DNA from: Fragum whitleyi
Lineage: Eukaryota > Mollusca > Bivalvia > Cardiida > Cardiidae
Reading direction: 5' to 3'
Length of the DNA: 64,000 nucleotides
Assembly: GCA_948146395.1 (NCBI GenBank)
Contig: OX411548.1
Coordinates: forward strand, 64,747,020-64,811,019
The position numbers and the translations under genes were made by a program. The notes below the pieces were generated by a model, which saw only the letters and a list, made by a program, of their open reading frames with translations, did no database searches and was not told where the DNA came from. Numbering within the stretch: the stretch's first letter is position 1; every line of letters starts with the position of its first letter. Positions 44,123-55,700 of this stretch are shown here, piece by piece.

Positions 44123-47100
44123 TTACATCCGGGGAATCGCTGTAGGCAGAAAGATCTACCAGTTGCATACACAAATAGCAAAAACCCCAATATTCTAGTA
44201 ATTGGATTGAACATTTCTAATGATTATTCCCTGTTGACAAAGGTGTCAAAATTTAGATAAATCATCCAACCTTTTGATTATGCAGTTGTCATCACATGAC
44301 ATTGTCTTTGAAAAGAATATTTCTCGTCGAAAGATAACCACCCAGAAATGCATATGGATGCAAACAAATTGCAGTTGAGCAACCAATATATCGAGCATTC
44401 GACATGAATTAAGCTGTATTTACGTTTTTCGTTCACTCATAAACAAAATATAATATATCTTACCTATACTGAATTGGTTCGAGTTTCAATGCCGATTCTT
44501 CTTTATCCTATTTCTGTTATTCATCCTGTCACAGAAATTTCAAACATTGGGAAAGGTTTCTTATAGCCTTTTCCCTTATTTGTCTAAACGTTATTAATCC
44601 AATTATTAGTTTAATCTGTAAACTTTTAGAACACCACCTAATGATGAAAAACCGATTTGCTTCCGTAAAAAGTCCCCGCGCATTTAGAAAATGGGTTAAT
44701 TTAAGATAATAAATGAATGTAGCCAAACACACGATCTGCCGACTAAACAGTTTTTCTTGTGCACACTTTAAATTCAAAAAATCATATCAAAGAATTTTCA
44801 TTGTGGGAAATAAAAATATTTGCCACTATTAACACAAACATCTGCCATAAAGTTCGCCGTTTCTAACGCAATGATCCATACTACACTGCCGTGGAATCTC
44901 TTTCATCTGACCGTAACCGGATGCGCTAATCGATATTATCCATGTCATAAAACAGTAGCCGCTAATCACACACGCTTGCATATATCATAAAGACAAACTT
45001 CTATACCACGTGCCATATTTTCATTTATCTGACCGTGACGATGCAACAATCAATTACCCATGTCATATGCCACTGATTGATTGCTTTCATCTGGACACAA
45101 CTTACACCCATTCATAAGGCATAAAGTGTGAAGTTTCATTTGATACAAAAGTTTTAATGCTTAACGTGATGTAATGCAGTCACAAATAATGGATATGCTA
45201 CAAAATAATTTATAACTATAGAAGTGTTATAGCTGAAGTTACCTTATTTGAAATTTGATGTAATCAAGCTTTTGATAAAATATTTCATTTAAGATTCCAT
45301 TTCAGCAGCGATAAATTAGGCCCACATGATTTTTCAATTCTAAGCCGCGTTCATTTAGTAGATTGATCTTCCATGATAAATTAAGACTTGGTTGAATTAT
45401 TTCTGCAATATATTTCGACCATTGACTGTTTCATCATGTCATGAACAAGTTGTCAATACTAATAATTCTATAGTTCTTCTTAAAATTTGAAGGGAAAAAA
45501 ATAACGAGATAATTTTTTCTCAAATATAAGTTAGGCCTACTGCATATCTGAAACGCAGCATTTGATTCGGTGGGAAATGGAAGTCGTTGAAAACGCAAAT
45601 GTGCTTCGAACCATTTTTCGATTTTGCTTTATATAGTTCCCAAAATATAATAAGAGGGTAATAAAATCTGTTTCTAGCGAATAAGAAAGAAATTGAAGCA
45701 TACGGAATTTCTTTATCTGTTAAAGATTAAGTAAGGTGCTCGTTCTTTTGTAAATCTGCGTTTTTTACCCTGACCAGACGACAAAAAATAACCTCAAAAT
45801 TGAAAGCGTTGACGGCGACCGGAACATCGCACGCAATACAGCCTGATAAAAATGGATTAGCGATGTTCTGTTGCTCAACGACGACGTAAACTACAATTCG
45901 AAACGAAAATATAAAATGAATGCGAGGAAAAAATAAGTAGAAAGTTCTGAAATTCTGGCGAGAGAACGAAATAACGTAACAAGTCACTTTTTCTCCAGTT
46001 TGTTGTTTAACCCGAGTCATCTAAAACTCGGTGAAATTACGTTATGGGAAAGGGTTAATGAACTTTACTTATTCAGCATACATTTTCCTCTACTACATTC
46101 GTCACGTATGGCCATTTCGTCAGTTATTTATCATTGAAAACGGCGCATCTACGGCTTCAACACATCTCGATCGGCTGTAGTTACAAACTTTTAATCAACT
46201 TGACGCCGTAAACCGATTTATCTAAGCCATACTGTTTTATTCAGTTCATGTCATTCAAATTCATAACCTTATTGGAAGCGGTTAAAATAATCATTTTTCA
46301 AGGATGCGAAAGGGGGTTCGATAGGTTCAAACGAACCACCGTCTGTAGCCTAGTTATTTCATTTTCATATAGAAATTCAAACGAAACTTTGTAATACTTG
46401 GAAAACGACCCTCCCCTTTATTGAACGTTAGTACCCTTTTAACATACAGAAAGCCTACATCTTACTCCGTTAACTTTCTATAAAAATTCAAACACATTAC
46501 TATTTCTGGGTTTCTTTACAAAAAACCGGTGCAACTACAGCTTTGTCAGAACTTTCATGAGCGCTGTAGACTGAGCTACGAATGTTTGAAAACCTAAACA
46601 CGTACTTACTATATTTCATACATATTTTTCAACTATCTTTATGGATTACGTGAAAAATGACAAAGAAGAAAACATCAAGTTTACACAGGAAAAATATTTG
46701 CGCTAAACCACGGACACATGTTTGAGAGTTCCTGGCTAAATTGCGTAACTCGGGCAGCTATATAAGATAGACCCTATTGTTAAAAAGCTTAAGGCCATGT
46801 CTTTTCATAGATTCCAGGTTGCGATCTTTCTAAACAAATACATCATTTAACGAGACAAAAAACTTATTCTGAGTAGCTAAAAGATCTATCGCCGATGGCA
46901 ACTTCGTTCAATAAGTCGGACGAAATAGCCTAATCTCGAGAAGCTTATAAAGGGCTATTACGTAAGAGATTCTTTAAATATCGATTGATAATCAACGGGA
47001 AACATTCGTACAAATAATATTTAACTTTCTTTTTATCTTAAATTTAAATAAACGGTTGATTTTGATTCAGTTTTAGCTGTCTTCTCGCATAGAGATCTGA
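44123..47100. other. repeat-poor intergenic DNA
   Basis: About 3 kb with few recognisable repeats and more CpG than its surroundings. The open frame at 45,727-46,020 (minus) has no support. It may be conserved or regulatory DNA upstream of CSPP1. Confidence 0.35.
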
Positions 47101-47120
47101 CTTCTTTTGCCTACCAGTAA

Positions 47121-47137
47121 TGCGCATGCGCGGGAAA
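47121..47137. promoter_or_regulatory. overlapping NRF1 and E2F sites
   Basis: TGCGCATGCGCG (47,121-47,132) is a full NRF1 consensus. GCGCGGGAAA (47,128-47,137) reads TTTCCCGCGC on the other strand, an E2F consensus. The pair lies 2.5 kb upstream of the CSPP1 start codon. Confidence 0.5.
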
Positions 47138-47397
47138 TTCGCAATATAAACAATAACAATCAACTCTCCTATAGCAATAGCTCGGGTTTTCTTCAAAAAC
47201 AGTTATGCAAAAGTTAACTATATTTGAGGTAGTTTGAATTTTTCTTCCAAATCACATGATTTTGTAAAGATTTTGGCATAGATAGTATCAAAGAAAAGTG
47301 GAAGTAATAAGACGCTTCTCTAAAACTGTTGTTGTTTTTTTTTGCAGCAAAACTCTATGAAACGGGTATTCATTTAAAGGATGAAGAGAGTATTTCG

Positions 47398-47469
47398 ATG
47401 GCTCAGCGCGAAACAGTTGTAACTGCCTATATGTTTATAGGCAGTTACAACTATTTCGCACTGAGCCAT
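47398..47469. mobile_element. foldback mini-element, family F
   Basis: ATGGCTCAGCGCGAAACAGT followed by TGTAACTGCCTAT, a 6-nt centre and an inverted copy with two mismatches; 72 bp in all. Confidence 0.88.
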
Positions 47470-47957
47470 GGATTTGTTGATTTCTTGGAGGTATGAAACT
47501 AAAATCCTAATAACACTGTATGAATGCACGAAAGAGATTCATGCACCAATAAAGAAACATAATTCTTATGGGACTACTTTCTGCGGAAGTTTACAAAAGA
47601 TATGTGTACTCAAAATTGTTTTCATTAAAGAATAAAACTAATTTTTCAGTCAATCAGAATGTACAAATTTTAAAAGGACGCAACTAAAATTAAATTATAA
47701 TTCCATGAATTCAACAAATATTCTCTTCATATCTTAAAATTTATAGTCAAAAAAGGAAAATTTTACATAAATAAGACTACAGAATAGCTGCATTCTAAAA
47801 AGTTGTTTTCATTGAGTAATGAAACTAATTTTTCAGCCAATCAGATTGCACAAACATTGATGAAAATAACTAGAATTAAATTATTTGAATTAGGAATGTA
47901 GATGCACAAGATTGAGTAAGTGTGCAATGGTCATTGCTTGTTTAGACAACATTAATT

Positions 47958-48313
47958 CAGGGGTGTGAAATTCCCATGTCTGACTTGTTCAACACAGCGG
48001 CTCTTCCACTTGTGGGGAAGTACATTTTTCTAGGCCACTTGTCCATGGACAAGTAAATGACAGAGCAAATCTTGATATAGTACTAAAAAGATCTAGGAGA
48101 CAAGTCATCCAATCATTCATATCAGAGGAGAGAAAGCATTGTCTTTAATGAAGAAAATGCTTGGTTACGGCATTTTCTTCTTTAAGAACAATGTTTTTCT
48201 CAATATTTATCAATTCATTTTTTGTGGGCAAGTTCTTTTTGATCCTGGACAAGTAGGAAATGACTTTTACTTATTCATGAACAAGAGGAGAAAAGTCATA
48301 TTTCCACACCCCT
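47958..48313. mobile_element. hAT-like MITE, family H1, copy 3
   Basis: CAGGGGTGTG at the left and CCACACCCCT at the right; 8-bp duplication CATTAATT at 47,950-47,957 and 48,314-48,321. One terminal G is missing at the right. Confidence 0.82.
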
Positions 48314-49004
48314 CATTAATTGAAAAATGAGTACAATGTACATTTAATAATTTGTCCTTGGACAACTGTTCCCAAAAAGTTTCATCTGCTATGACACATC
48401 AAGTTGTCAATGTTTTGACATTATTTAGGAATACTCTTCTGCCTATCCCTGACTGTTGATGGTTGGTAACAAATTTTTATTGGTTAGTTGAGTACCTTTA
48501 TCTATACTGAATAGATAAGTCTTCAAATACATAAACAGGACAATTGAGGGCTTTCAAAATTCAAGAAAAGAAAAACATACAGGATCATTTTAAGTATCAG
48601 TGTAAGAATGTTTTACATTAATTGAACAATACTTTATGGGTTTTTTTTTTTTGTTAATGGACAGGACTTATTTCTTTCATGGTATACAGTAAAAAGTGAT
48701 CATATTGAGCAGTATCCACTTGAAACCATCTAACCAATGCAAGGGAGATAATTAATGTATAATTGAATTACTTTATGTAACTAGAGTTGTTTCCCTTATA
48801 TTTCTGTGTAGTCCCAGGATTATAAGTCTGGATGGTTTTATACTTGTAAAGATATATTGAAAAAGAAGCAAATACTAGCAACAAACAACTTTTCCTTTTC
48901 CCGCATTATTTTCTACGAAACAGAATGGTTTCATTTCAAATGTTTTCTTTTCATCTGCAACCCCTGTTGATTTAAAACACATGGCAGCTGCTGTCATCAT
49001 GCAG

Positions 49005-49250
49005 TAAATGGTAGCTCGTCAGACTATCATCTTCAAAAGGTCTCGGGTTTGATTCCTGATGGTGGCACTCATCCTTTTTGACTATTTGTCTCTCACCAAT
49101 GGGTTTATAATCATAGACCTATGTGGCATAGCAGCTGGAGGCTAGGAAAGGATGTGATGGTTGTACAAATGTTGGGAATACCAGGAATCCATTGTTAGTT
49201 GCTCCAGCCGACAAGATATAACTGAAAGATTTATAAAAGTGACATAAAAA
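49005..49250 (+). mobile_element. tRNA-derived SINE copy
   Basis: ATGGTAGCTCGTCAGACTAT and GGGTTTGATTCC (B-box-like) head, then GGCACTCATCC, AGCAGCTGGAGGCTAGGAAA and AGGAATCCATTG. Confidence 0.75.
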
Positions 49251-49285
49251 CAAGCAGATGAAAGATGTCAGTCACATACATATTG

Positions 49286-49510
49286 GCCTGTGTGTGAGAT
49301 TTCCAACAATTTCAAATATGCGCAAAGTAAAGACTCTGACCAGTCTGTGCATCCGCACGTCTTTACTATGGGTTTAGTAGATAGATAAGGTCTCAAGGTA
49401 TCGGTTTTATCATCAGGAAACTTTACATTTACAGTATGTGGCTTTCTACGCTACTCAATGTTTACACCTCATGCACATTTCAAATTGTTGGAAATGTCAC
49501 GCACAGGCTC
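49286..49510. mobile_element. MITE family M (GCCTGTG ends)
   Basis: GCCTGTGTGTGAGATTTCCA at the left and an inverted TGGAAATGTCACGCACAGGC at the right. Same family as 57,867-58,342. It lies just before the CSPP1 first coding exon. Confidence 0.65.
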
Positions 49511-49527
49511 ATATAATATATGATCCA

Positions 49528-49614
49528 TTTTATATTTTCAGATAAGAAATTTTGTACTTTCAGATAAGAAATTTTATATTTTCAGATAAGAAATTTTATA
49601 TTTTCAGATAAGAA
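49528..49614 (+). promoter_or_regulatory. CSPP1: four tandem splice acceptors (22-bp repeat)
   Basis: TTTTCAG-ATAAGAAATTT-type units repeat with AG ends at 49,541, 49,563, 49,585 and 49,607, exactly 22 bp apart. Each has a pyrimidine tract. All lie upstream of the ATG at 49,615, so choice among them would change only the 5' leader. Confidence 0.75.
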
Positions 49615-49722
49615 ATGGCTGCCATGATGGTTGAGAGAGAACCAGAGGTGGCGAGATTTATAGACTCGTATAAATATGACCAAGAAGTTGCGGATAGAAG
49701 AAGCAAGTATGGCGGGGGAACT
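49615..49722 (+). CDS. CSPP1: CSPP1 coding exon 1
   Basis: 36 codons: MAAMMVEREPEVARFIDSYK and on to YGGGT; donor GTAAGT. Confidence 0.8.
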
Positions 49723-52700
49723 GTAAGTAGACTGAAAGCTTTCCCTACATTGAAAGTTTGTAGACTAGGTACCACTACTTTTGTACAAGATGACTTTTTC
49801 ATTTGAAATTAGTCCTCCTTGTTAAAGATAGTATACTACATCAAGTGAAAGCTGTGCAATTTTTATGTCTTTGTCAAAACTTTGATGTAAGAATAAGTAC
49901 AGGCATTTACTTTTAATTTTTCAAAAGAAAAAAAACATCGTTTTTACTATCAAAGAAGATTCATCACTAATTTTTTGGTAAGAAATATGCCCATTTTCTT
50001 CTTAGATTTGTTTGTCTACAATTTGAGTATCCAACAGACAAGCTTAAGATACATGAACTAACAAGGGATAGTGTACATGTTGTATTCTTTTTCATAATAA
50101 GAAAAATTGTCTCACATTTAGGGTTTATTCACCAAACAAATTACATCAACACTTTACCCAAGATTGTCATAAGGAGGGTTTTGATTGGGTCAGACATATG
50201 TCTTGTCCAAGCAAAGCCCTTGTTATGAAATTTGAATTTGAGCTTTATAAAAATGAATACATGCACTAATTTGCTTGAATAAAACCTGCAGATACGAAAA
50301 TGTTGGTCTCCTACCAACTTTATGTTCTATGTTTCTACAGAGTTTACCATTAGACAGTGATGGTTATGAAGCTAAACAGAAAAGACTGAAAGAAGAACTT
50401 CGCAATGACTTCTTGGTTCAACAGGAAAAGGTATATAGTATTGATTTAGGTCTTTCTTTCAAAAAAATCTGTTGAGTAAGGTAGAAAATGTTCAAAAGAA
50501 ATTGCATGTGCCTTTAGAAATTTGTATTTTAGTATAAATTTGCCCACTCCCAACAAAAACCCATATATAATAGAAATGAACCATTTTTGCTAAGAATCAG
50601 CATACAAATAGAAAATGATTTGTGTCAATTTGGTTTTTTTTTGTTTTTTTTAAATATTCATATACATTGATAGATAAGAAAAATAAAAGCTATTTCTAAT
50701 TTGTAAATAATGAAAGACTAGTCTTAGAGATATTGTCAAGGAAATTATTTGAAAAAAAACTTACAAAATAAGTAAAAAAATATTTTAAAACATGTTTTAA
50801 ATGAAATATATAATTTCATTCTTTGAAATTTTATACTTTTATTCAAAATTTTGGTTTATATAATTGCCATAATTGCTCAAGAATACACACAAATTTTATG
50901 AATTGATTCTCATCTTTCTAAACAAAATAGAATAGCTAAAGATCCTATTTTGATGTGTAAATAACAACAACAGCAAAATTGATTAAGAAAATAAGTTTAT
51001 GGACAGAGATAACCATGATATAGAAATAAGATAATTGATAAAGATGAAATGATTCAATTAGGATGGACCAGTGAATATGAATCCATACGCGCCCAAACAC
51101 GCCCCTCTTGCCTCAGGACCTCAACATGCGGCCGATTACGATAGGGAAATCCAGAAAATGACTGATCGGTACCATAGCAAATATAATGACGTACTTTATG
51201 ATGCCGATGATGAAATCAGAGAGGTTAGAACACACATGACTTTAGTGCAGTAGCTTTAACAGGAGGAAATGTGATTCTATGTGCTAAATGAGGTCAGATT
51301 AGGAGTTTGTTTTCCGAAGTATAAGCCTTTTCCTTGCTCATTGAATTAATGGCCCTTTACCTGAGGGGTTTTTTTGTGGGTTGCATTGTACAGTCAATCT
51401 TGCTCAAGTGACCACGTCTGTTAAGCGACCATTTTAATCAGGGGGCTGTTTTAAAAATCCCCTTCTATGAGTCAAAATATCTTAAAAGATAAATGTTATT
51501 GGTCTAAAAATAATTCAAATAATTCCTATTTTGTTAAAACTCATTAGAATCATTACCAACAATTATTGAGTAATTTGCAAGAACATACATGCTCAATTAA
51601 AATAATGTTTTTAATTTGTAAACAAAATGTGTACTTAGAAACCATTCTTTTTAACGACCACTTTTTGGTGGTCCAGTAAGTGGTAACTTAATACACATTT
51701 TACTGTACATCCACTGCTTTATATGGGAAAGATTTTTTTAAAATACGTAGTTAAGATATTGAATACGAATTAATTTTTCTACTCCTAATCTGTTCCTCTG
51801 CTACACTGACCAGCATTGTATATGTAGTCGTAAAGCACAGCTTTCTAACTTCCACATAGGCCCACTGTTATTTGATTTGAAGGGAAATAGGGAAAGTTGA
51901 ATTTGGCTTTTGGGAATGGTGTATATATAATATTGCCCATCTGATGAAAATGAGCACACATTAGATGCACTTGTCTTGCTGAATAAAAACCTTGTCAAAA
52001 TTGCATGAAAATCAAAGGGCAAAGTACTTATTTTGAAAAAAAAAAAAAGTTTTTAAAATAGAAAGTTTTATGGTCTATACTAAGATCAGACTGCACATAA
52101 GTGCAGGCTGATCTTTGTCTATACCTCCTGCTAAAGCAGGAATATTCAGGGCTCAGCATGACAAGATTTGATGCCTTTGCATCAAAAGATAACAGACAAT
52201 AGTGAAAATGTAGCAAGCACTTTCATAGACTAAATAAAATATAATATAAATCAAATTGAATCTTTTAACAGCCTGCTGTCCTACGCAATGCATTTGTACT
52301 TCAGGTATATTTTGCATCCCTTTTTTTAAATCAAATTAATCAGTTTTATAGTTTAAAATTATGGTGTATTCAGAACCTTATTTTTTTTTTAAACTCTAAT
52401 AGCATGAAATCTTTTTTATGGGTGATTAAAGTGTGATGCATGCATATTTTGATAACAAAAAAAAATATATAGGTCAAAAAGAAATTCTTTAAAATCTTAC
52501 TTCACTGGATTAGAAAATTGAAAAGAAAAGTCTAAAATTTACACTAATATGACCCCTGGATCCTATCAAATAATTGGTTGATATAACTTAATTCTGACTT
52601 ATACTAAGGTTTTTGCAGACTTGCTGTGACAATGAATATTTTTATTTATTTATTTTTTATCATTATTATTATTTTTTTTTCATTTGAATTTTTTTAAGAA

Positions 52701-55700
52701 TATAAGTTGAAAGGTTACTACAAAGGAAATTTAGAAGTTTTAGGTATCTCTTATGCCTTTTTCATTACCTTGTTATTACCAACCCTTTTTTATGAATAGA
52801 TCTTTATTATTATACTTACTCATAATGGTGATAGATTTATATTGGTGTTAATAATTATATTATTACACTTTTATTACAGTTTAAATTTGATTATAACTGA
52901 TTTTGGAAGAGTATTTTTGCTTTTACAATTTGCAAAATGTCTAGCAAAGCTCTTTAAAGGTAGCTTTGAGCTGTACCCTGTATTTCTATAACTAAGATTT
53001 AATCTAGTGAATAAGTGATAATTTGTTTTCAATTCATAACCTTTCGTCCCATTATTTTTCAAAATCACAAAATAATAATCTTTTGAAGTGACCCATACAC
53101 ATTCAATATTATTTACAACAAAATCAAATTAATTAATTGATCAATTAGTCAATATATTATCAATTATATTGCCGATCTTACAATGGGCAATATGATTAAT
53201 CATGTTTGGTCAAAATTGATTAATTTTATTCAAATATATGTTAATATTTATGCTGATAATATTGATTTTCTATGGACTCCTTGAGTTATAACAAGGTTAA
53301 GTGGAAGTAGAAGCTAGAAAAATCAAACTCATGGTATTTTTTCCCTACAATTCTCCTCAATAATCATGTAGCTGTTTGTATCTTAATTGCATGCATATTG
53401 TTTTTCTGTGTTAATTTTTCTAAGCATGTAAACGTTTGAGTGGAGTTTTTGACAAAATGCTTATTAATACAGCAATTGTTAATTCGGATGTTTGAATTTC
53501 AGCTCGGGTCGGTACAGATAAAGCCTGAGGTATTGTTACAGCCTTGGTATCGTCGTTGTTGATTTTGCCTTTATTGTTGTAAAAAATATATCACTAAGAG
53601 TAAAAACTCTAAATTTTTGTACGCATTATGAAAACACTCTAAATTTCCATATTTCGGCAATAAACACCTTTATCAAGAAATCAGAATATTTTGCAGTAAT
53701 ATTTAATTTTAGAGAGTGATTGTATAGTGTTTAGCTATTCCCTGTGAAGTAATATTGCTACATTGGATTTTTGTGCAAATTATTCTGCTTTTTCAAAGCC
53801 AAGCACTCAAGAGCCAAGCATCACTTACCTGCATGTGGCATTTTGCAAACTGATTTAATGAAAAATGAGCTATCAAAGTATTATCAATTTACTATATAAT
53901 GACTGTATCATAGAGCCTCAAATATCAAAAAAGACATAAATCTTTATGAACAACTTCCTTCAATCATTTTATTTCACCAAGGACCAAAGAATTCATAGCT
54001 TTTTGGAAATATAAACAGCAGTGTCACATAAAGGATTTTGGCCCCACAGCTTCAACTCAACACAAAATTTTATGTCATGTTGACAAGCAATAGTTTGAAT
54101 TAATCAATGTTTACTTTTATCTCTGAACAAAATTAACAAGAAGCTTTATTCAATCATTGACCTACTCACATATTTCAATATATTAGCTAAAATTGCTGAT
54201 ACAGGTAGCTCTTTCTTCAATTTCAATTTTTGTTTGATTTTGTTTCCCAGCCTTCAGATCCCGTCTATTACAGAGTAGGGACACCAGAACAAGGTCTCCG
54301 AGGCCTTGGTCAATATGAACGACAGCGACATGAAATGAATATCTTACGGCAACGTGAATATAATGATTTTCTTCGACAGGTAGTATTATAGTAGGAAAAC
54401 CGAGCTACCATTATACCTTTGTGTGCTTCATTATTTCATATGGCTTGTTTGTACTTCAATAGACCATCAGTTAAACTTTGACAATTGACAATGTTGAAAT
54501 TTCATTGACATGTCATTATGTTGAAATTGTAATGAACAAATGACACAATTTATTGGATGAAATTTCAATGTTAAAAATGAAAGTCAATACAGCAATTTAT
54601 AATTTTTTTAATTTTATTAGATAACAAAGTGATTTCCAAACAATATTGATTAAACTTACACAAGGTGTTTTTCTGCAAATTTCATTTGACAATTGACAAC
54701 GCTTAAAATATGTTGGTAATGACAAGGATTTAAACTTTATGGAACAATATTGACATTAATTTCAACATCGGACAAATCAAAAACGGTCATCTTTTTTCAA
54801 TAACACAAGAACATGATATTCAAATATTACATTGTTAAAAAATATTGCTTCCATTTTGGTTCTATGAAAATGAGAATGATATTGTGCAGTATTGGGTGGT
54901 CTATTTTGTCTTGACAAGTCATTAGTCAGAATCTGAAAATTTGGCTATACCTATATTTAATGATATGCTTCACATATTTTCAGCTAACTTAAGACACATT
55001 TGATATCATACACTTTAACAAAAATATGTGTAGATCTAGAATTTATCCTGAGTTGACATATCGGTACTATAGAACTTGATGGTGCAGTTTTTGAGAATGA
55101 AAACAGTTTCACTGGCAAAGTTTGTGACTAAATTGACTATGTTGTGAACTGATAGACTAAGATTTTTGATTTGTGCTAGTAGTTTGTTTTGCTTTTGTCA
55201 TGATTCAAAAGGTTTTGTGACAAGAAACTTTTCTTTGAATTTTTTTTAGATAAAATCAAGCAGTCTTAAAAATGTTTAAATTTGACACTACAGAAAGGAT
55301 TTATGTAGGTCCTTCATGGTTCAGTGTTTATAGCGGGTAAACACACCCTCTTTGATATTTGTATCCCAATAGTTAGACAGGTGGTCCCAAACCTAAGTGG
55401 TTACACTCCTGTCTGTTTTGGCCGTTTTAAATTACATAGTAAATTTACACATTTTGACAGTCTGTCTAGCTCCTCTAAAAAACTTATTTGGGCTAAATAA
55501 CTTAGTTGGGCTTAAAGAGCGTTATACGTTCTTGAATATCATTTCCAGAAAACAGTACCTTGCAGGATAAAAGTTTTCACAATTTTTCATTGCACACAAC
55601 TTCCCTCAAAATTCTCTTGATACAAAAGTGTTTGCAGACTTGGGTACCCCCATTCAAAAGTCAGGCTCCAAGAAAAAATAGTTTGCACCTAAACACACTT

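Noticed and set aside
45727..46020. 97-codon minus-strand open frame
   Set aside because: No motif, no neighbouring exon, composition like the surrounding non-coding DNA.
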